From Solirubrobacteraceae bacterium (GTDB lineage: Bacteria; Actinomycetota; Thermoleophilia; Solirubrobacterales; Solirubrobacteraceae), in contig JAICUS010000003.1 in the NCBI GenBank assembly GCA_025935735.1, forward strand, positions 1 to 30,887: DNA of 30,887 nucleotides, read 5' to 3'. Positions 22,501-30,754 of the stretch are shown in pieces (the first letter of the stretch is position 1; each line of letters starts with the position of its first letter). Below the pieces are notes generated by a model. It was not told where the DNA came from. It worked only from the letters and a program-made list of their open reading frames with translations, and did not search any database. A program made the position numbers and the translations under genes.

Positions 22501-24297
22501 GTGACCGTGGTCGGCCACGTCCGCGGGCCGGTGGGCACGAACCCGTCCTGCCCGGCGTTCAACCCGACGAAGTGCCCGGGCTTCAGCTCGCTGAACTTCG
22601 TCCACTTCGAGAACCTCGGCTACGACGTGATGGTGGCCAACGGCACCGGCGGCCTGGGCGTGTGGTCGCTCAAGGACCCGGCGCACCCGAAGTGGATCTC
22701 CCAGGTGACGCTCGAGGACATCAAGGCCGTCATCCCGGATCCCGACTCGCTGACCCAGTTCTGGGAGGGCGAGAACATGACGGTCGACAGCTCGCGCAAG
22801 CTCGTGTTCATGTCGCGCGACTCCGGCCGCAAGGGCCAGATCATCGTCGACCTCAACGACCCGTGGCACCCGCAGGTGATCGGGTTCAACCCGAACTGGC
22901 AGGGCCACACGTCGACCTGCCTCGACGACTGCCGCTTCCTGTGGTCGGTCGGCGGCATCCAGCGCGGCGCGACGGTCGACAACGTCGCCCCGGTGTCGAT
23001 CACCGACATGCGCGACGCGCTGCACCCGTTCGTCTACAGCCAGACGTTCTCGTCCGACGTCCACCGCCTGGGCGCGCGGTTCGGCTCGACGCACTCGGTC
23101 GACGTCGACTTCAACGGCGTCGCCTGGGTGTCGGGCTCCGGCGGCGTGCGCGGCTACTGGACCGAGGGCCTGCACAAGGATCCGGCCACCGGCCAGGACC
23201 GCTACGCCACGCCGTATGACCCGATCGCGTACGCCGGCGGCCCGATCGCCGGCGACTTCAGCTCGGCGTTCATGCACAACTCGTATCACTTCCCCACGGC
23301 GGTCGGGAACCAGCCGCCGGGCGACGTGATGCTGGTCACCAACGAGAACAACGACACCGACTGCGCGACCGCGGGCCGGTTCCTCATCGCCTCGCTGGCC
23401 GGCACCTATGACGCCGACGGGCCGACGAGCGCGGACACGAAGATGACGCAGCTGGGCACGTTCAGCGTCGACGGGAACCCGGGCCAGTTCCACGGCACGG
23501 TGGGCAACACCACCGTCGGCGACTGCTCGGCGCACTGGTTCACGGTCAAGGGCAACATCGTCGCGCTGGCCAACTACGAGCAGGGCACGCGCTTCGTCGA
23601 CGTGTCGGACCCGGCGCACCCGGTGCAGGTCGGCTGGTACCGCGTCCCGGCGCGCGCCGCGACGGCCACGCAGCCGGCGATCGTCTCCAGCGACACGTCG
23701 GCCGCCTACTGGCACGGCAAGTACGTCTACTCGTCGGACTACCAGCGCGGGATCGACATCCTCGAGCTCGACCAGAGCGCCGACCGCGGCAAGATCCTGC
23801 CGAAGGCGTGCTGGAACTCGTGCGCGGACACGCAGGTGGTCGATCCGGACTCGACGTCCGCGTCCGGCGGCGCGGGCGGCACCGTCGCGGCGACGCTCTC
23901 GCTGGCGTTGGGCGGCGCGGCGAGCTTCGGGCCGTTCACGCCGGGGCTGGCGAAGGACTACTCGGCCGGGATGACGGCGACCGTGCTCTCCACGGCGGGC
24001 GACGGCGCGCTGAGCGTGGCCGACCCGTCGGGCACGGCCACCGGCCACCTCGTCAACGGGGCGTTCTCGCTGCCGTCGGCGCTGCAGGCCAAGGCCGCGA
24101 GCCCGGCCGGCACCGGCGGCGGCTTCGCCGACGTCGGCGGGGCGGCGAACCCGACGTCGCTCCTCACCTACGGCGGCCCGGTGAGCAACGACCCGGTCGG
24201 GGTGACCTTCCAGCAGCACATCGGGGCGACCGACGCGCTGCGCACGGGCTCGTACTCGAAGACGCTGACGTTCACGTTGTCCACCACGAACCCGTAG
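22501..24297 (+). CDS. LVIVD-repeat (beta-propeller-like) protein, body lacking its signal peptide
   Basis: From GTG 22501, the first start after the premature TAG, this is a 598-residue protein; the open frame begins at 22219 with an alanine-rich stretch that would be untranslated. It contains LVIVD-type repeats, such as NYEQGTRFVDVSDPAHPVQV and YDVMVANGTGGLGVWSLKDP, which form surface beta-propellers, and pairs of cysteines (CPAFNPTKCPG, CLDDC). A C-terminal Ser/Gly-rich beta domain follows (about 450-598). The family is normally exported. As written, the body lacks an export signal, so it is probably non-functional unless the TAG is a sequencing error, polymorphic or read through. Confidence 0.8.
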   Translation: MTVVGHVRGPVGTNPSCPAFNPTKCPGFSSLNFVHFENLGYDVMVANGTGGLGVWSLKDPAHPKWISQVTLEDIKAVIPDPDSLTQFWEGENMTVDSSRKLVFMSRDSGRKGQIIVDLNDPWHPQVIGFNPNWQGHTSTCLDDCRFLWSVGGIQRGATVDNVAPVSITDMRDALHPFVYSQTFSSDVHRLGARFGSTHSVDVDFNGVAWVSGSGGVRGYWTEGLHKDPATGQDRYATPYDPIAYAGGPIAGDFSSAFMHNSYHFPTAVGNQPPGDVMLVTNENNDTDCATAGRFLIASLAGTYDADGPTSADTKMTQLGTFSVDGNPGQFHGTVGNTTVGDCSAHWFTVKGNIVALANYEQGTRFVDVSDPAHPVQVGWYRVPARAATATQPAIVSSDTSAAYWHGKYVYSSDYQRGIDILELDQSADRGKILPKACWNSCADTQVVDPDSTSASGGAGGTVAATLSLALGGAASFGPFTPGLAKDYSAGMTATVLSTAGDGALSVADPSGTATGHLVNGAFSLPSALQAKAASPAGTGGGFADVGGAANPTSLLTYGGPVSNDPVGVTFQQHIGATDALRTGSYSKTLTFTLSTTNP

Positions 24298-24303
24298 CCA
24301 CCG

Positions 24304-25458
24304 TTGGGCCGGACGTCGAGAGCCGTATGCGCCGGACTGGCTCTCGGCGTCCTGCTCGTGGCCGGCTGCGGCGGCGGGTCCAAGCCCAAGACCCAGACGG
24401 TGGTGTGGAAGTACGGCGACATCCACTTCGGCGTGCTGGCGCCGCTGAGCGGCGACGAGGCCGCGCGGGGCCGCGATCTCGTCGACGGCGCCCGGCTGGC
24501 GGCCGCCGACCTCAACGTGCGCGGCGGGGTGCTGGGCAAGCGGGTGCGGGTCGACGCGCTCGACGACGGCTGCGACGCCGCTCGCAGCCGGGCGAGCGCG
24601 CAGGAGCTGGCCGGGCGGACGCTCGGCGGCGCGCTGGGGACGATCTGCTCCGGCGCCGCGGCCGCGGCGGCGCGCACGCTGGGCGACGGCCTGCCGTTCC
24701 TGGTCACCTCGGCCAACGCGAAGCGAGTCGTCGCGGGCGCGCCGACCGCGTACCTGACCCAGGGCACGCCGTATCAGGCGGCGCTGGCCGCCGTGCACTT
24801 CCTGGCCTACCGGAACGCGCAGCGACTGGCCGTGGTCAGCGGCACCGGCGCGGCGGACGTCCGGCTGTCCAAGCAGGTACTCGGGCTGTCCGCGCCGGCG
24901 CCGATGCCGGTGAGCGAGCAGCACTCCGACGATCCGGCGCAGGCGGCGACCGTCGCGCTCGTGGCCAGGCCCGACACCGTCTACTACGCCGGCCCGGCCG
25001 AGTCCGCCGGCCGGCTGGTGGCCGCGCTGCGCGGCTCCGGCTTCCAAGGCCGGTTCGTCGCCTCCGCGCAGTCCGACAGCCCGGCGTTCCTGCGCGCGGC
25101 CGGCGCGAGCGGGCAGGGCGCGTACGTGATCGCGCCCGCCACCCCTCAGAACCTGCCGGCCGCCGGGGCGTGGGCGAGGCGCTTCTCCCGGCGCTTCGGG
25201 CACGCGCCGGGGCGCGACGCGATGCTGGCCTACGAGGGCCTGCGCTCGCTCGCCCAGGCGGTCACGCAGAGCGGGAAGGTCGACCCGCGGGCCAACAGCA
25301 GCGAGCTGTTCCGGCTGCAGGACGACTACCGGGACTTCCTCGGCGAGCCGCTGCAGTTCGCCGCCGACCACACGGTCAAGTACGACGACAACATCGCCCT
25401 GCAGGTGAGCGCCGGGGCGTTTGAGGTCGAGAGCACGCTGCGCTCGTATCAGGGCTGA
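24304..25458 (+). CDS. Substrate-binding lipoprotein, branched-chain amino acid ABC type
   Basis: A 384-residue periplasmic-binding-protein fold (Peripla_BP_6 type). It has a lipoprotein signal with lipobox LLVAGC, so it is anchored outside the membrane. The domain opens HFGVLAPLSGDEAARGRDLV and DGARLAAADLNVRGGVLGKR, hallmark of LivJ/LivK-like proteins, and contains LPFLVTSANAKRV and PDTVYYAGPAESAGRLVAAL. No permease or ATPase gene is nearby, so it is an orphan or a sensor component. The start is TTG 24304, the only start codon before the signal peptide, 7 nt after the previous stop. The next gene overlaps its stop by one base. Confidence 0.88.
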   Translation: MGRTSRAVCAGLALGVLLVAGCGGGSKPKTQTVVWKYGDIHFGVLAPLSGDEAARGRDLVDGARLAAADLNVRGGVLGKRVRVDALDDGCDAARSRASAQELAGRTLGGALGTICSGAAAAAARTLGDGLPFLVTSANAKRVVAGAPTAYLTQGTPYQAALAAVHFLAYRNAQRLAVVSGTGAADVRLSKQVLGLSAPAPMPVSEQHSDDPAQAATVALVARPDTVYYAGPAESAGRLVAALRGSGFQGRFVASAQSDSPAFLRAAGASGQGAYVIAPATPQNLPAAGAWARRFSRRFGHAPGRDAMLAYEGLRSLAQAVTQSGKVDPRANSSELFRLQDDYRDFLGEPLQFAADHTVKYDDNIALQVSAGAFEVESTLRSYQG

Positions 25459-26156
25459 TGCGGCGGGCCTGGGTGCTGTCGGCCTGCCTGCTGGCGGCGG
25501 CGTGCGGTGGGGGGTCGCCGTCCTACACCGCGCGCGAGGTCAAGGCGGCCTACTTCCGGCCGGCGGACTTCGGGCCGGCGGTGATCGGCGGCTTCGTCGA
25601 CCCGGACTTCCACTCGCACTCCAACTACGTCCCGCTCGGCGGGCTGGAGATCTGCCCGCTCGCCCAGCGCGCCGAGGCGGCGTCGGGCGGCGGGGTCAAC
25701 CAGATCGAGCCCAAGGCCGCCGAGCCGGTGCAGCAGTACGTCGTCAACCCGCGCTCGCCCGACGACGACCGCACGCCCACCATCACCCAGGGCGGGCTCG
25801 TGTTCGGGACGAGCACGATCGCCGGGCAGGGGATGGACAAGGCGGAGGCGGCGATGACCAAGTGCCCGGCGCGCTACGCCGTGCGCGGCGGGCCGGCGCC
25901 GATCCTCGGCACCTACAACGTGAGCATGCGGCCGCTGGAGCTGCACGGCTGGAGCGGCGTCGCGCAGCAGATCGCGCACACGTACCCGGCGGCGGTGGAC
26001 AACGTCTACTACGAGGACGTCACGCACCTGCTCGTCCGGCGCGCGAACGCCATCCTGTATGTCGACGTGACGCACCGCAAGATCATCGGCGAGCGGTCGG
26101 ATTCGGCGGCGACGGCGCAGCAGGTGCTTTCGACGGTGTTGCGGCGCCTCGGATGA
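25458..26156 (+). CDS. Hypothetical lipoprotein
   Basis: A 232-residue exported protein with a clear lipobox (LLAAAC, then GGGSPSYT). The mature part is soluble and has two isolated cysteines (GLEICPLAQRA and MTKCPARYAV) that could form a disulfide. Other features are HSHSNYVPLG near the N-terminus and the C-terminal NAILYVDVTHRKIIG segment, which looks like a PknH/LppX-type sensor beta-sheet. The family is not recognised. The ATG overlaps the previous stop (TGATG), and the CopC-CopD gene overlaps its own stop (ATGA), so it is a middle gene of a coupled operon. Confidence 0.75.
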   Translation: MRRAWVLSACLLAAACGGGSPSYTAREVKAAYFRPADFGPAVIGGFVDPDFHSHSNYVPLGGLEICPLAQRAEAASGGGVNQIEPKAAEPVQQYVVNPRSPDDDRTPTITQGGLVFGTSTIAGQGMDKAEAAMTKCPARYAVRGGPAPILGTYNVSMRPLELHGWSGVAQQIAHTYPAAVDNVYYEDVTHLLVRRANAILYVDVTHRKIIGERSDSAATAQQVLSTVLRRLG

Positions 26157-27724
26157 TCCGGCGCGTCGCCCTGCTGGTCCTGGCCGCGTTTACGGCGGCC
26201 GCGCTGGCGCCCGCGTCGGCGGCCGCGCACGCGACGATCGTGGAGACGACGCCGGGCGACACGGCCGTGCTGCGGGTGCAGCCGCGCGTCGTGTCGTTGA
26301 AGTGGAGCGAGCCGGTCGACCTCGGCGCGCACGCGATCCGGCTGTTGGACGGTGCGGGGAACCAGATCGCCACGCCGGCGCCGCCGCGGCCGGGACCGGC
26401 CGGGAAGTCGACCGCGGTGCTGGCGCTGCCGCGGGGTCTCGCGCGCGGTACGTACGTGGTGGCCTGGCGGGTGGTGTCGGCCGACTCGCACCCGGTGTCG
26501 GGCGCGTTCTCGTTCAGCGTCGGCGCGCCGAGCGCGGTGCTCTTCTCGGCCGCCGGCGGCGGGTCGAGCGCGACCGTGCGCGTGCTCGACGGGGTGGGGC
26601 GGGCGCTCGCCTATCTCGGCTTCGCCCTGGCGGTCGGCGGGGCGGTCGTGCTGTTCGGGCTCTGGCCGGGCGGGCGCGAGAGCCTGGCCGGGCGGCGGCT
26701 GCTGTGGGGCGGGCTCGGGGCGCTGGTGCTGGGCAGCCTGGTGGTGCTGCTGATGCAGGGGCCGTACGCGTCGGGCGGGTCGGTGGGCGGCGCGTTCTCC
26801 TCCTCGCAGCTCTCGTTCACGCTCGGGACGCGGCTGGGCCAGGCGCTTTTGTTGCGGATCCTGTTCGCGATCCTGTTCTTGTTCTCGTTATCGCGACGGT
26901 TGCCGATCTCGTTCTCGATCGCGTTCGCGGTCGCGCTCGTGCTCACCTGGACGCTCACCGACCACTCGCAGACCGGCGTGCAGACGTGGCTCGGCGTCCC
27001 GGTGGCGAGCCTGCACCTGCTCTCGATGGCCGTGTGGTTCGGCGGGCTGCTGATGCTGCTGGTGGGCGTCGAGCGGGGCGCGCTGGCGGTGGTCGCGCCG
27101 CGGTTCTCCCGGGTCGCGCCGTGGTGCTTCGGCGTGCTGGCGGCGAGCGGCGTCTATCTCGCCTACCGCCAGTCGGGCGTGCTGGGCGCGCTTCCGGGGA
27201 CGGTGTTCGGGAGATTGATCCTGATCAAGATCACGATCGCGTTGACAATCTTGTTGCTGGCCTGGTTCTCGCGGCGGGCGGTGCTGGCGGGCCTGTCTCC
27301 GTTGCGCTCCGTCACCGGGGAGGCGCTGCTGGGCGTGGGCGTGCTCGGCGTGACCGCGGCGCTGGTGAACACGACCCCGGCCCGGGTGGCCTACGTCGAC
27401 CCGATCGACCGGACGGTGGCGGGGCCGGGGGGCGGCAAGGTCGAGGTCAAGGTCAACCCGGCCAAGCAGGGGGAGAACGTGGCCGACGTCTACCTGGTGC
27501 GCCGCAACGGCGAGCTGCTGCAGGTGCCGGAGCTGACCGCGCGGCTGGCGCCCCGCGACGGGAGCTCGGGGCCGCTCGTGGTGCGGTTCGTCTCCGCCGA
27601 GCCCGGCCACTACGTGGCGAGCCGGATGATCGTGCCGTACCCGGGCGACTGGACGCTGCGGCTGCAGATCCGCACGTCGGCGATCGACGAGTCCGACATC
27701 GACCTCCCGCTGACCATCCGGTGA
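26153..27724 (+). CDS. CopC-CopD fusion, copper resistance/uptake membrane protein
   Basis: A 523-residue fusion. A signal peptide (about 1-25) exposes H26 (AAAHATIVETTPGD), the N-terminal Cu(II)-binding histidine of CopC. The CopC beta-barrel (about 26-130) ends with the conserved DSHPVSGAFSFSVG. The CopD part has about eight membrane helices (about 150-400), including TWTLTDHSQTGVQTWLGVPV and LHLLSMAVWFGGLLMLLVGV with conserved histidines. A second extracytoplasmic beta domain follows (about 405-523). The protein should bind copper outside and move it inward. ATG 26153 overlaps the preceding stop, and the YcnI-like gene overlaps the end. A rare TTA leucine codon occurs at 26888-26890. Confidence 0.92.
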   Translation: MIRRVALLVLAAFTAAALAPASAAAHATIVETTPGDTAVLRVQPRVVSLKWSEPVDLGAHAIRLLDGAGNQIATPAPPRPGPAGKSTAVLALPRGLARGTYVVAWRVVSADSHPVSGAFSFSVGAPSAVLFSAAGGGSSATVRVLDGVGRALAYLGFALAVGGAVVLFGLWPGGRESLAGRRLLWGGLGALVLGSLVVLLMQGPYASGGSVGGAFSSSQLSFTLGTRLGQALLLRILFAILFLFSLSRRLPISFSIAFAVALVLTWTLTDHSQTGVQTWLGVPVASLHLLSMAVWFGGLLMLLVGVERGALAVVAPRFSRVAPWCFGVLAASGVYLAYRQSGVLGALPGTVFGRLILIKITIALTILLLAWFSRRAVLAGLSPLRSVTGEALLGVGVLGVTAALVNTTPARVAYVDPIDRTVAGPGGGKVEVKVNPAKQGENVADVYLVRRNGELLQVPELTARLAPRDGSSGPLVVRFVSAEPGHYVASRMIVPYPGDWTLRLQIRTSAIDESDIDLPLTIR

Positions 27725-28287
27725 GGGTCGCCGGGTTCATCTGTGCGCTGTTCTGGGCGCTGCTGCTGCTCGCGCCGGCGGCGGACGCGCACGTCACCGT
27801 GGTGCCGGCGACGGCGCGGCCGGGGCAGACGGTGACGCTCAACTTCCGCGTCCTCAACGAGCGCTCGGACGCGCGCACGGTCGGGATCGACATCTTCGTC
27901 CCGCCGGGGTTGCGGGCGACGGCGTCCGACCGCCGCGGCTGGACGCGCGTCGACCGGCCGCGCGAGTTCTCCTGGACGGCGGACGGCTCGGGCGCGGCGA
28001 TCGGCGGCTCCGGCGCCAAGGACTTCGAGGTGCGGGTCGGGCCGCTGCCGCAGTCCTCGAGCGTCGTGTTCAAGGCGCTGCAGCACTACTCCGACGGCGC
28101 GGTCGTGCGCTGGATCCAGACGTCGGCGGGCGGCGACCGGCCGGCGCCGGTGCTGCGGCTGAGCGCCTCCGGGCAGGCGGGCGGCGGGGGCGGCGGCGGG
28201 TCGTCCGGGGCGGCGTTCGCGATCCCGGTAGCGGTCGTGCTGCTGTTGCTGGGCGGCGGCGTGCTGCTGCGCCGCCGGGCGCGCTGA
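27721..28287 (+). CDS. YcnI-like (DUF1775) copper-binding protein
   Basis: A 188-residue exported protein with a signal peptide cleaved before H24 (ADAHVTVVPATARPGQ), the histidine that binds Cu(II) in YcnI. The beta-sandwich domain contains the conserved aromatic FSWTADG and ends WIQTSAGGDRPAPVL. A Gly/Ser linker leads to a C-terminal membrane helix (FAIPVAVVLLLLGGGVLL) and an Arg-rich tail, so it is membrane-anchored and faces outward. The GTG overlaps the CopC-CopD stop (GTGA), tightly coupling the two copper proteins. Confidence 0.92.
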   Translation: MRVAGFICALFWALLLLAPAADAHVTVVPATARPGQTVTLNFRVLNERSDARTVGIDIFVPPGLRATASDRRGWTRVDRPREFSWTADGSGAAIGGSGAKDFEVRVGPLPQSSSVVFKALQHYSDGAVVRWIQTSAGGDRPAPVLRLSASGQAGGGGGGGSSGAAFAIPVAVVLLLLGGGVLLRRRAR

Positions 28288-28314
28288 TTCAGCCCATCCT
28301 CATCCGCGCCGGGA

Positions 28315-28320
28315 TACCGT
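28315..28320 (+). promoter_or_regulatory. -10 box for the sulfatase gene
   Basis: TACCGT, 10 nt before the ATG at 28331; predicts a leader of about 3-4 nt. Its position favours ATG 28331 over the GTG at 28319, which lies inside the box. Confidence 0.5.
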
Positions 28321-28330
28321 GCCGCCCGCG

Positions 28331-29977
28331 ATGCGGCGCAAGGCGGTATGGATCGGTGCGTTCGCGGCCGCGGTGCTGGCGGCCGTCTTGGTCGTCACGG
28401 CGTCGCGCGCGCCGGCGCATCCCGGGCACCGGCGGGTGGAGAGCCGGGCCGTGGCGGCGGGTCCGCACGTCCCGGTCCTGCACCGGTCGGCGCACGGGCC
28501 GAACATCGTCTTCATCCTCACCGACGACCTCTCCTGGGACTTGATCAACCGCCGCTTCGCGCCGCACATCGCCGCGCTGGAGCGCCGGGGGGAGACGTTC
28601 GACCACTACTTCGTCGCCGACTCGCTCTGCTGTCCCTCGCGGGCGACGATCTTCACCGGCGAGTTCCCGCACGACACGGGCGTGATCTCCAACACCGCGC
28701 CGTCCGGCGGCTACGTGAAGTTCCAGCGCCGCCGGCTGGGGCGGCGGACGTTCGCGGTCCCGTTGGCGAGGCGCGGCTACGCGACGTCGCTGCTGGGCAA
28801 GTACCTCAACGGCTACGGCGACCCGATGCGCTCGCGCTGGCGGACGCGCGTGCCGCCGGGCTGGGACGACTGGCACGTGGCGAACTCCACGGGTTACCAG
28901 GAGTTCCGCTACCTGCTCGACGACAACGGCCACACCGACTTCTACGGCGGCCCGCGCGGCGCCTGCACACCGGGCGGGGTCGCGGCCGACATCGCCAGCG
29001 CCGGCCGGCGCGGCGACTCCTACGGCGTCGACATCCTCTCGCGCGACGCCACCGCGTTCATCGCGCGCGCCGCGGGCCGGCCCTTCGCGCTGGAGGTCGC
29101 CACCTTCGCGCCCCACCGCCCCTACACCCCGTCGCCGCGCAACGCCTGCGACTTCCCTGGCCTGCGCGCCCCGCGCGACCCGTCCTTCGACGCGAGCAAC
29201 GTGGACCCGCCGGCCTGGCTGGGCGTCCGGCCGCCGCTGAGCGCGACCGAGCTCGACACCATCGACCGCTCCTACCGGTTGCGCGCACAATCCGTCGAGT
29301 CCGTCGACGCCCTCGTCGCCCGCGTCGAAGCCCGCCTGCGCGCCCTGGGAGAGCTGCGCCACACCTACATCGTCTTCAGCTCCGACAACGGCTACCACAT
29401 GGGCCAGCACCGCCTGACCTGGGGCAAGATGACCGCGTTCGACACCGACATCCGCGTCCCCCTGATCGTCGCCGGCCCGGGGGTCCCGCACGGCCGCGTC
29501 GTCCACCAGGTCGCGCAGAACACGGACCTCTACCCGACCTTCGTCGCCCTCGCCGGCGGGCACCCACACCCCGGCGTCGACGGCCACAGCCTCGTCGCGC
29601 TCCTGCACCCCCACCACCACGCGTCGCTGCGCTGGCGAACTCTCGCGTTGGTCGAGCACCGAGGCCACGCCCGCAGCCCCCTGGACCCGGACTTCGAGGA
29701 CGGAAAGCTCGGCGGCGACCCCACCACCTACACCGCACTGCGCATCTCCACCCGCCACCTGCGCCACTTCCCCGGCCCGCTCGAGGCCGTCTACGTCGAG
29801 TACACCGACGGCGAGCGAGAGTTCTACGACATCAAGCACGACCCCTACGAGCGCCACAACCTCGCCTTCCATCTGACCCGCCCCCAGCGCCACGAGCTCC
29901 ACCACCTGCTCCACCGCCTCCGGCACTGCCACGGCCCCCACGCCTGCTGGCGAGCCGGTGTCTTACGGCCTGCATGA
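28331..29977 (+). CDS. Type I sulfatase (formylglycine-dependent)
   Basis: A 548-residue sulfatase. An uncleaved or cleaved N-terminal hydrophobic segment (AVWIGAFAAAVLAAVLVVTA) places it outside the membrane. Metal-binding D65/D66 are in NIVFILTDDLSWD. The modification motif CxPSR is CCPSRATIFTG, with C100 as the expected formylglycine. The second metal site is FSSDNGYHMGQHRLTWGK. The C-terminal region is long and His-rich (QRHELHHLLHRLRHCHGPHA). The CCPSR form resembles glucosamine-6-sulfatase-type enzymes, but the substrate is unknown. No maturase gene is nearby. The start is supported by the TACCGT box. Confidence 0.93.
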   Translation: MRRKAVWIGAFAAAVLAAVLVVTASRAPAHPGHRRVESRAVAAGPHVPVLHRSAHGPNIVFILTDDLSWDLINRRFAPHIAALERRGETFDHYFVADSLCCPSRATIFTGEFPHDTGVISNTAPSGGYVKFQRRRLGRRTFAVPLARRGYATSLLGKYLNGYGDPMRSRWRTRVPPGWDDWHVANSTGYQEFRYLLDDNGHTDFYGGPRGACTPGGVAADIASAGRRGDSYGVDILSRDATAFIARAAGRPFALEVATFAPHRPYTPSPRNACDFPGLRAPRDPSFDASNVDPPAWLGVRPPLSATELDTIDRSYRLRAQSVESVDALVARVEARLRALGELRHTYIVFSSDNGYHMGQHRLTWGKMTAFDTDIRVPLIVAGPGVPHGRVVHQVAQNTDLYPTFVALAGGHPHPGVDGHSLVALLHPHHHASLRWRTLALVEHRGHARSPLDPDFEDGKLGGDPTTYTALRISTRHLRHFPGPLEAVYVEYTDGEREFYDIKHDPYERHNLAFHLTRPQRHELHHLLHRLRHCHGPHACWRAGVLRPA

Positions 29978-29978
29978 C

Positions 29979-29991
29979 ATAACGGTATGCT
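29979..29991 (+). promoter_or_regulatory. Promoter/operator of the RHH-mazF pair
   Basis: The -10 box TATGCT (29986-29991) lies exactly 6 nt before ATG 29998. Overlapping it is the inverted repeat CATAacggTATG (29978-29989), a plausible binding site for the ribbon-helix-helix antitoxin, which would block the promoter. The operator role is inference. Confidence 0.5.
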
Positions 29992-29997
29992 GGCTGC

Positions 29998-30252
29998 ATG
30001 CCGGTGCAGGTGGCGATTCGCCTTCCGGATGACCTCGTGGCCGAGGTCGATCGGCTCGTGCACGACGGGACCTTCGAGAGTCGCTCACAGGCGATTCGCT
30101 CCGGCTTGGAAGCGATCGTCGCGGGCCGTCGTCGGCAAGAGCTGGAGCGCCGCTACGCGGCGGCGCCACCGGAAACAGAGCAGGAGCTCGCCGAGGCGAC
30201 GCGCTTGGCCATCGAGTCGATCCATGATGAGCCGTGGGAGCGGTGGTGGTAG
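29998..30252 (+). CDS. Ribbon-helix-helix antitoxin
   Basis: An 84-residue protein. The N-terminal ribbon-helix-helix DNA-binding domain reads VQVAIRLPDDLVAEVDRLVH then FESRSQAIRSGLEAIV (residues 1-42). The charged C-terminal half ends DEPWERWW, an aromatic tail suited to gripping a MazF toxin. It should neutralise the toxin encoded next and repress its own leaderless promoter. Its stop overlaps the toxin start. The TATGCT box 6 nt upstream fixes the ATG. Confidence 0.88.
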   Translation: MPVQVAIRLPDDLVAEVDRLVHDGTFESRSQAIRSGLEAIVAGRRRQELERRYAAAPPETEQELAEATRLAIESIHDEPWERWW

Positions 30253-30554
30253 CCCGGGGTGAGCTCTGGTGGGGCGAGGCCCCGGACGAGAAGGGCCGCC
30301 CGTTCCTCGTGGTCAGCCGGGACGCGGCGAATGCCGTGATGCAGCGCGTCCTGGTCGTTCCCGTCACGCGGCGCTCCCGCGGGCTGCCCAGCGAGCTCGA
30401 GCTCGGCGAAGACGAAGGACTTCCGGTGGCGTGCGTCGCCTCCTTCGACAATCTCCGGCCGTTCCCGAAGACGATGCTGGTCCGCCGGCTCGGCTCCCTC
30501 GGCCCCCGCTCGGGCGAGATCTGCCGCGTCGCGGGCACCACGTTGGATTGTTGA
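30246..30554 (+). CDS. mazF: MazF/PemK-family endoribonuclease toxin
   Basis: A toxin of about 102 residues. MazF hallmarks: ARGELWWGEAPDEKGRPFLV with the conserved GE(L/V)WW start, an Arg in KGRPFLVVSRD, the VVPVTRR strand and the C-terminal ASFDNLRPFPK with the catalytic-loop residues. It cleaves single-stranded RNA at short sequences; the specificity is unknown. GTG 30246 (5 nt after GGGAG) is preferred, but GTG 30243 or 30234 are also in frame. It overlaps the antitoxin end. Pairing an RHH antitoxin with MazF, rather than an AbrB-type MazE, is common in Actinobacteria. Confidence 0.9.
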   Translation: MVARGELWWGEAPDEKGRPFLVVSRDAANAVMQRVLVVPVTRRSRGLPSELELGEDEGLPVACVASFDNLRPFPKTMLVRRLGSLGPRSGEICRVAGTTLDC

Positions 30555-30567
30555 AACCCTGCCGACC

Positions 30568-30605
30568 GACATCGAGGGCCGGCGCGATGTCAGCAGCGGG
30601 ACATC
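30568..30605 (+). other. Two mutually exclusive hairpins downstream of mazF
   Basis: GACATCG (30568-30574) pairs with CGATGTC (30585-30591). Part of the latter, GATGTC, also pairs with GACATC (30600-30605). The two hairpins cannot form together. The first is well placed as a terminator for the toxin operon but lacks a T-run. The arrangement could also be three half-sites for a DNA-binding protein. Confidence 0.4.
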
Positions 30606-30754
30606 TCTGCTCGGGACCATCGACAGCGCCATCGCGCCATCCTCGACGCTCCTTATACGCTCACCAAAGGCACGTATGCAGGGCAATGTCGCTCTCATCA
30701 ACACTGCGCTGAGCGACCCCACACGCGCATCGCACCCACGCGCGTCAGCACGTC

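Noticed and set aside
22294..25371. A 1025-codon open frame on the minus strand
   Set aside because: It is antisense to the LVIVD and substrate-binding genes, is extremely Arg/Val/Ala/Asp-rich with no domain, and is explained by GC-rich codon bias on the other strand.
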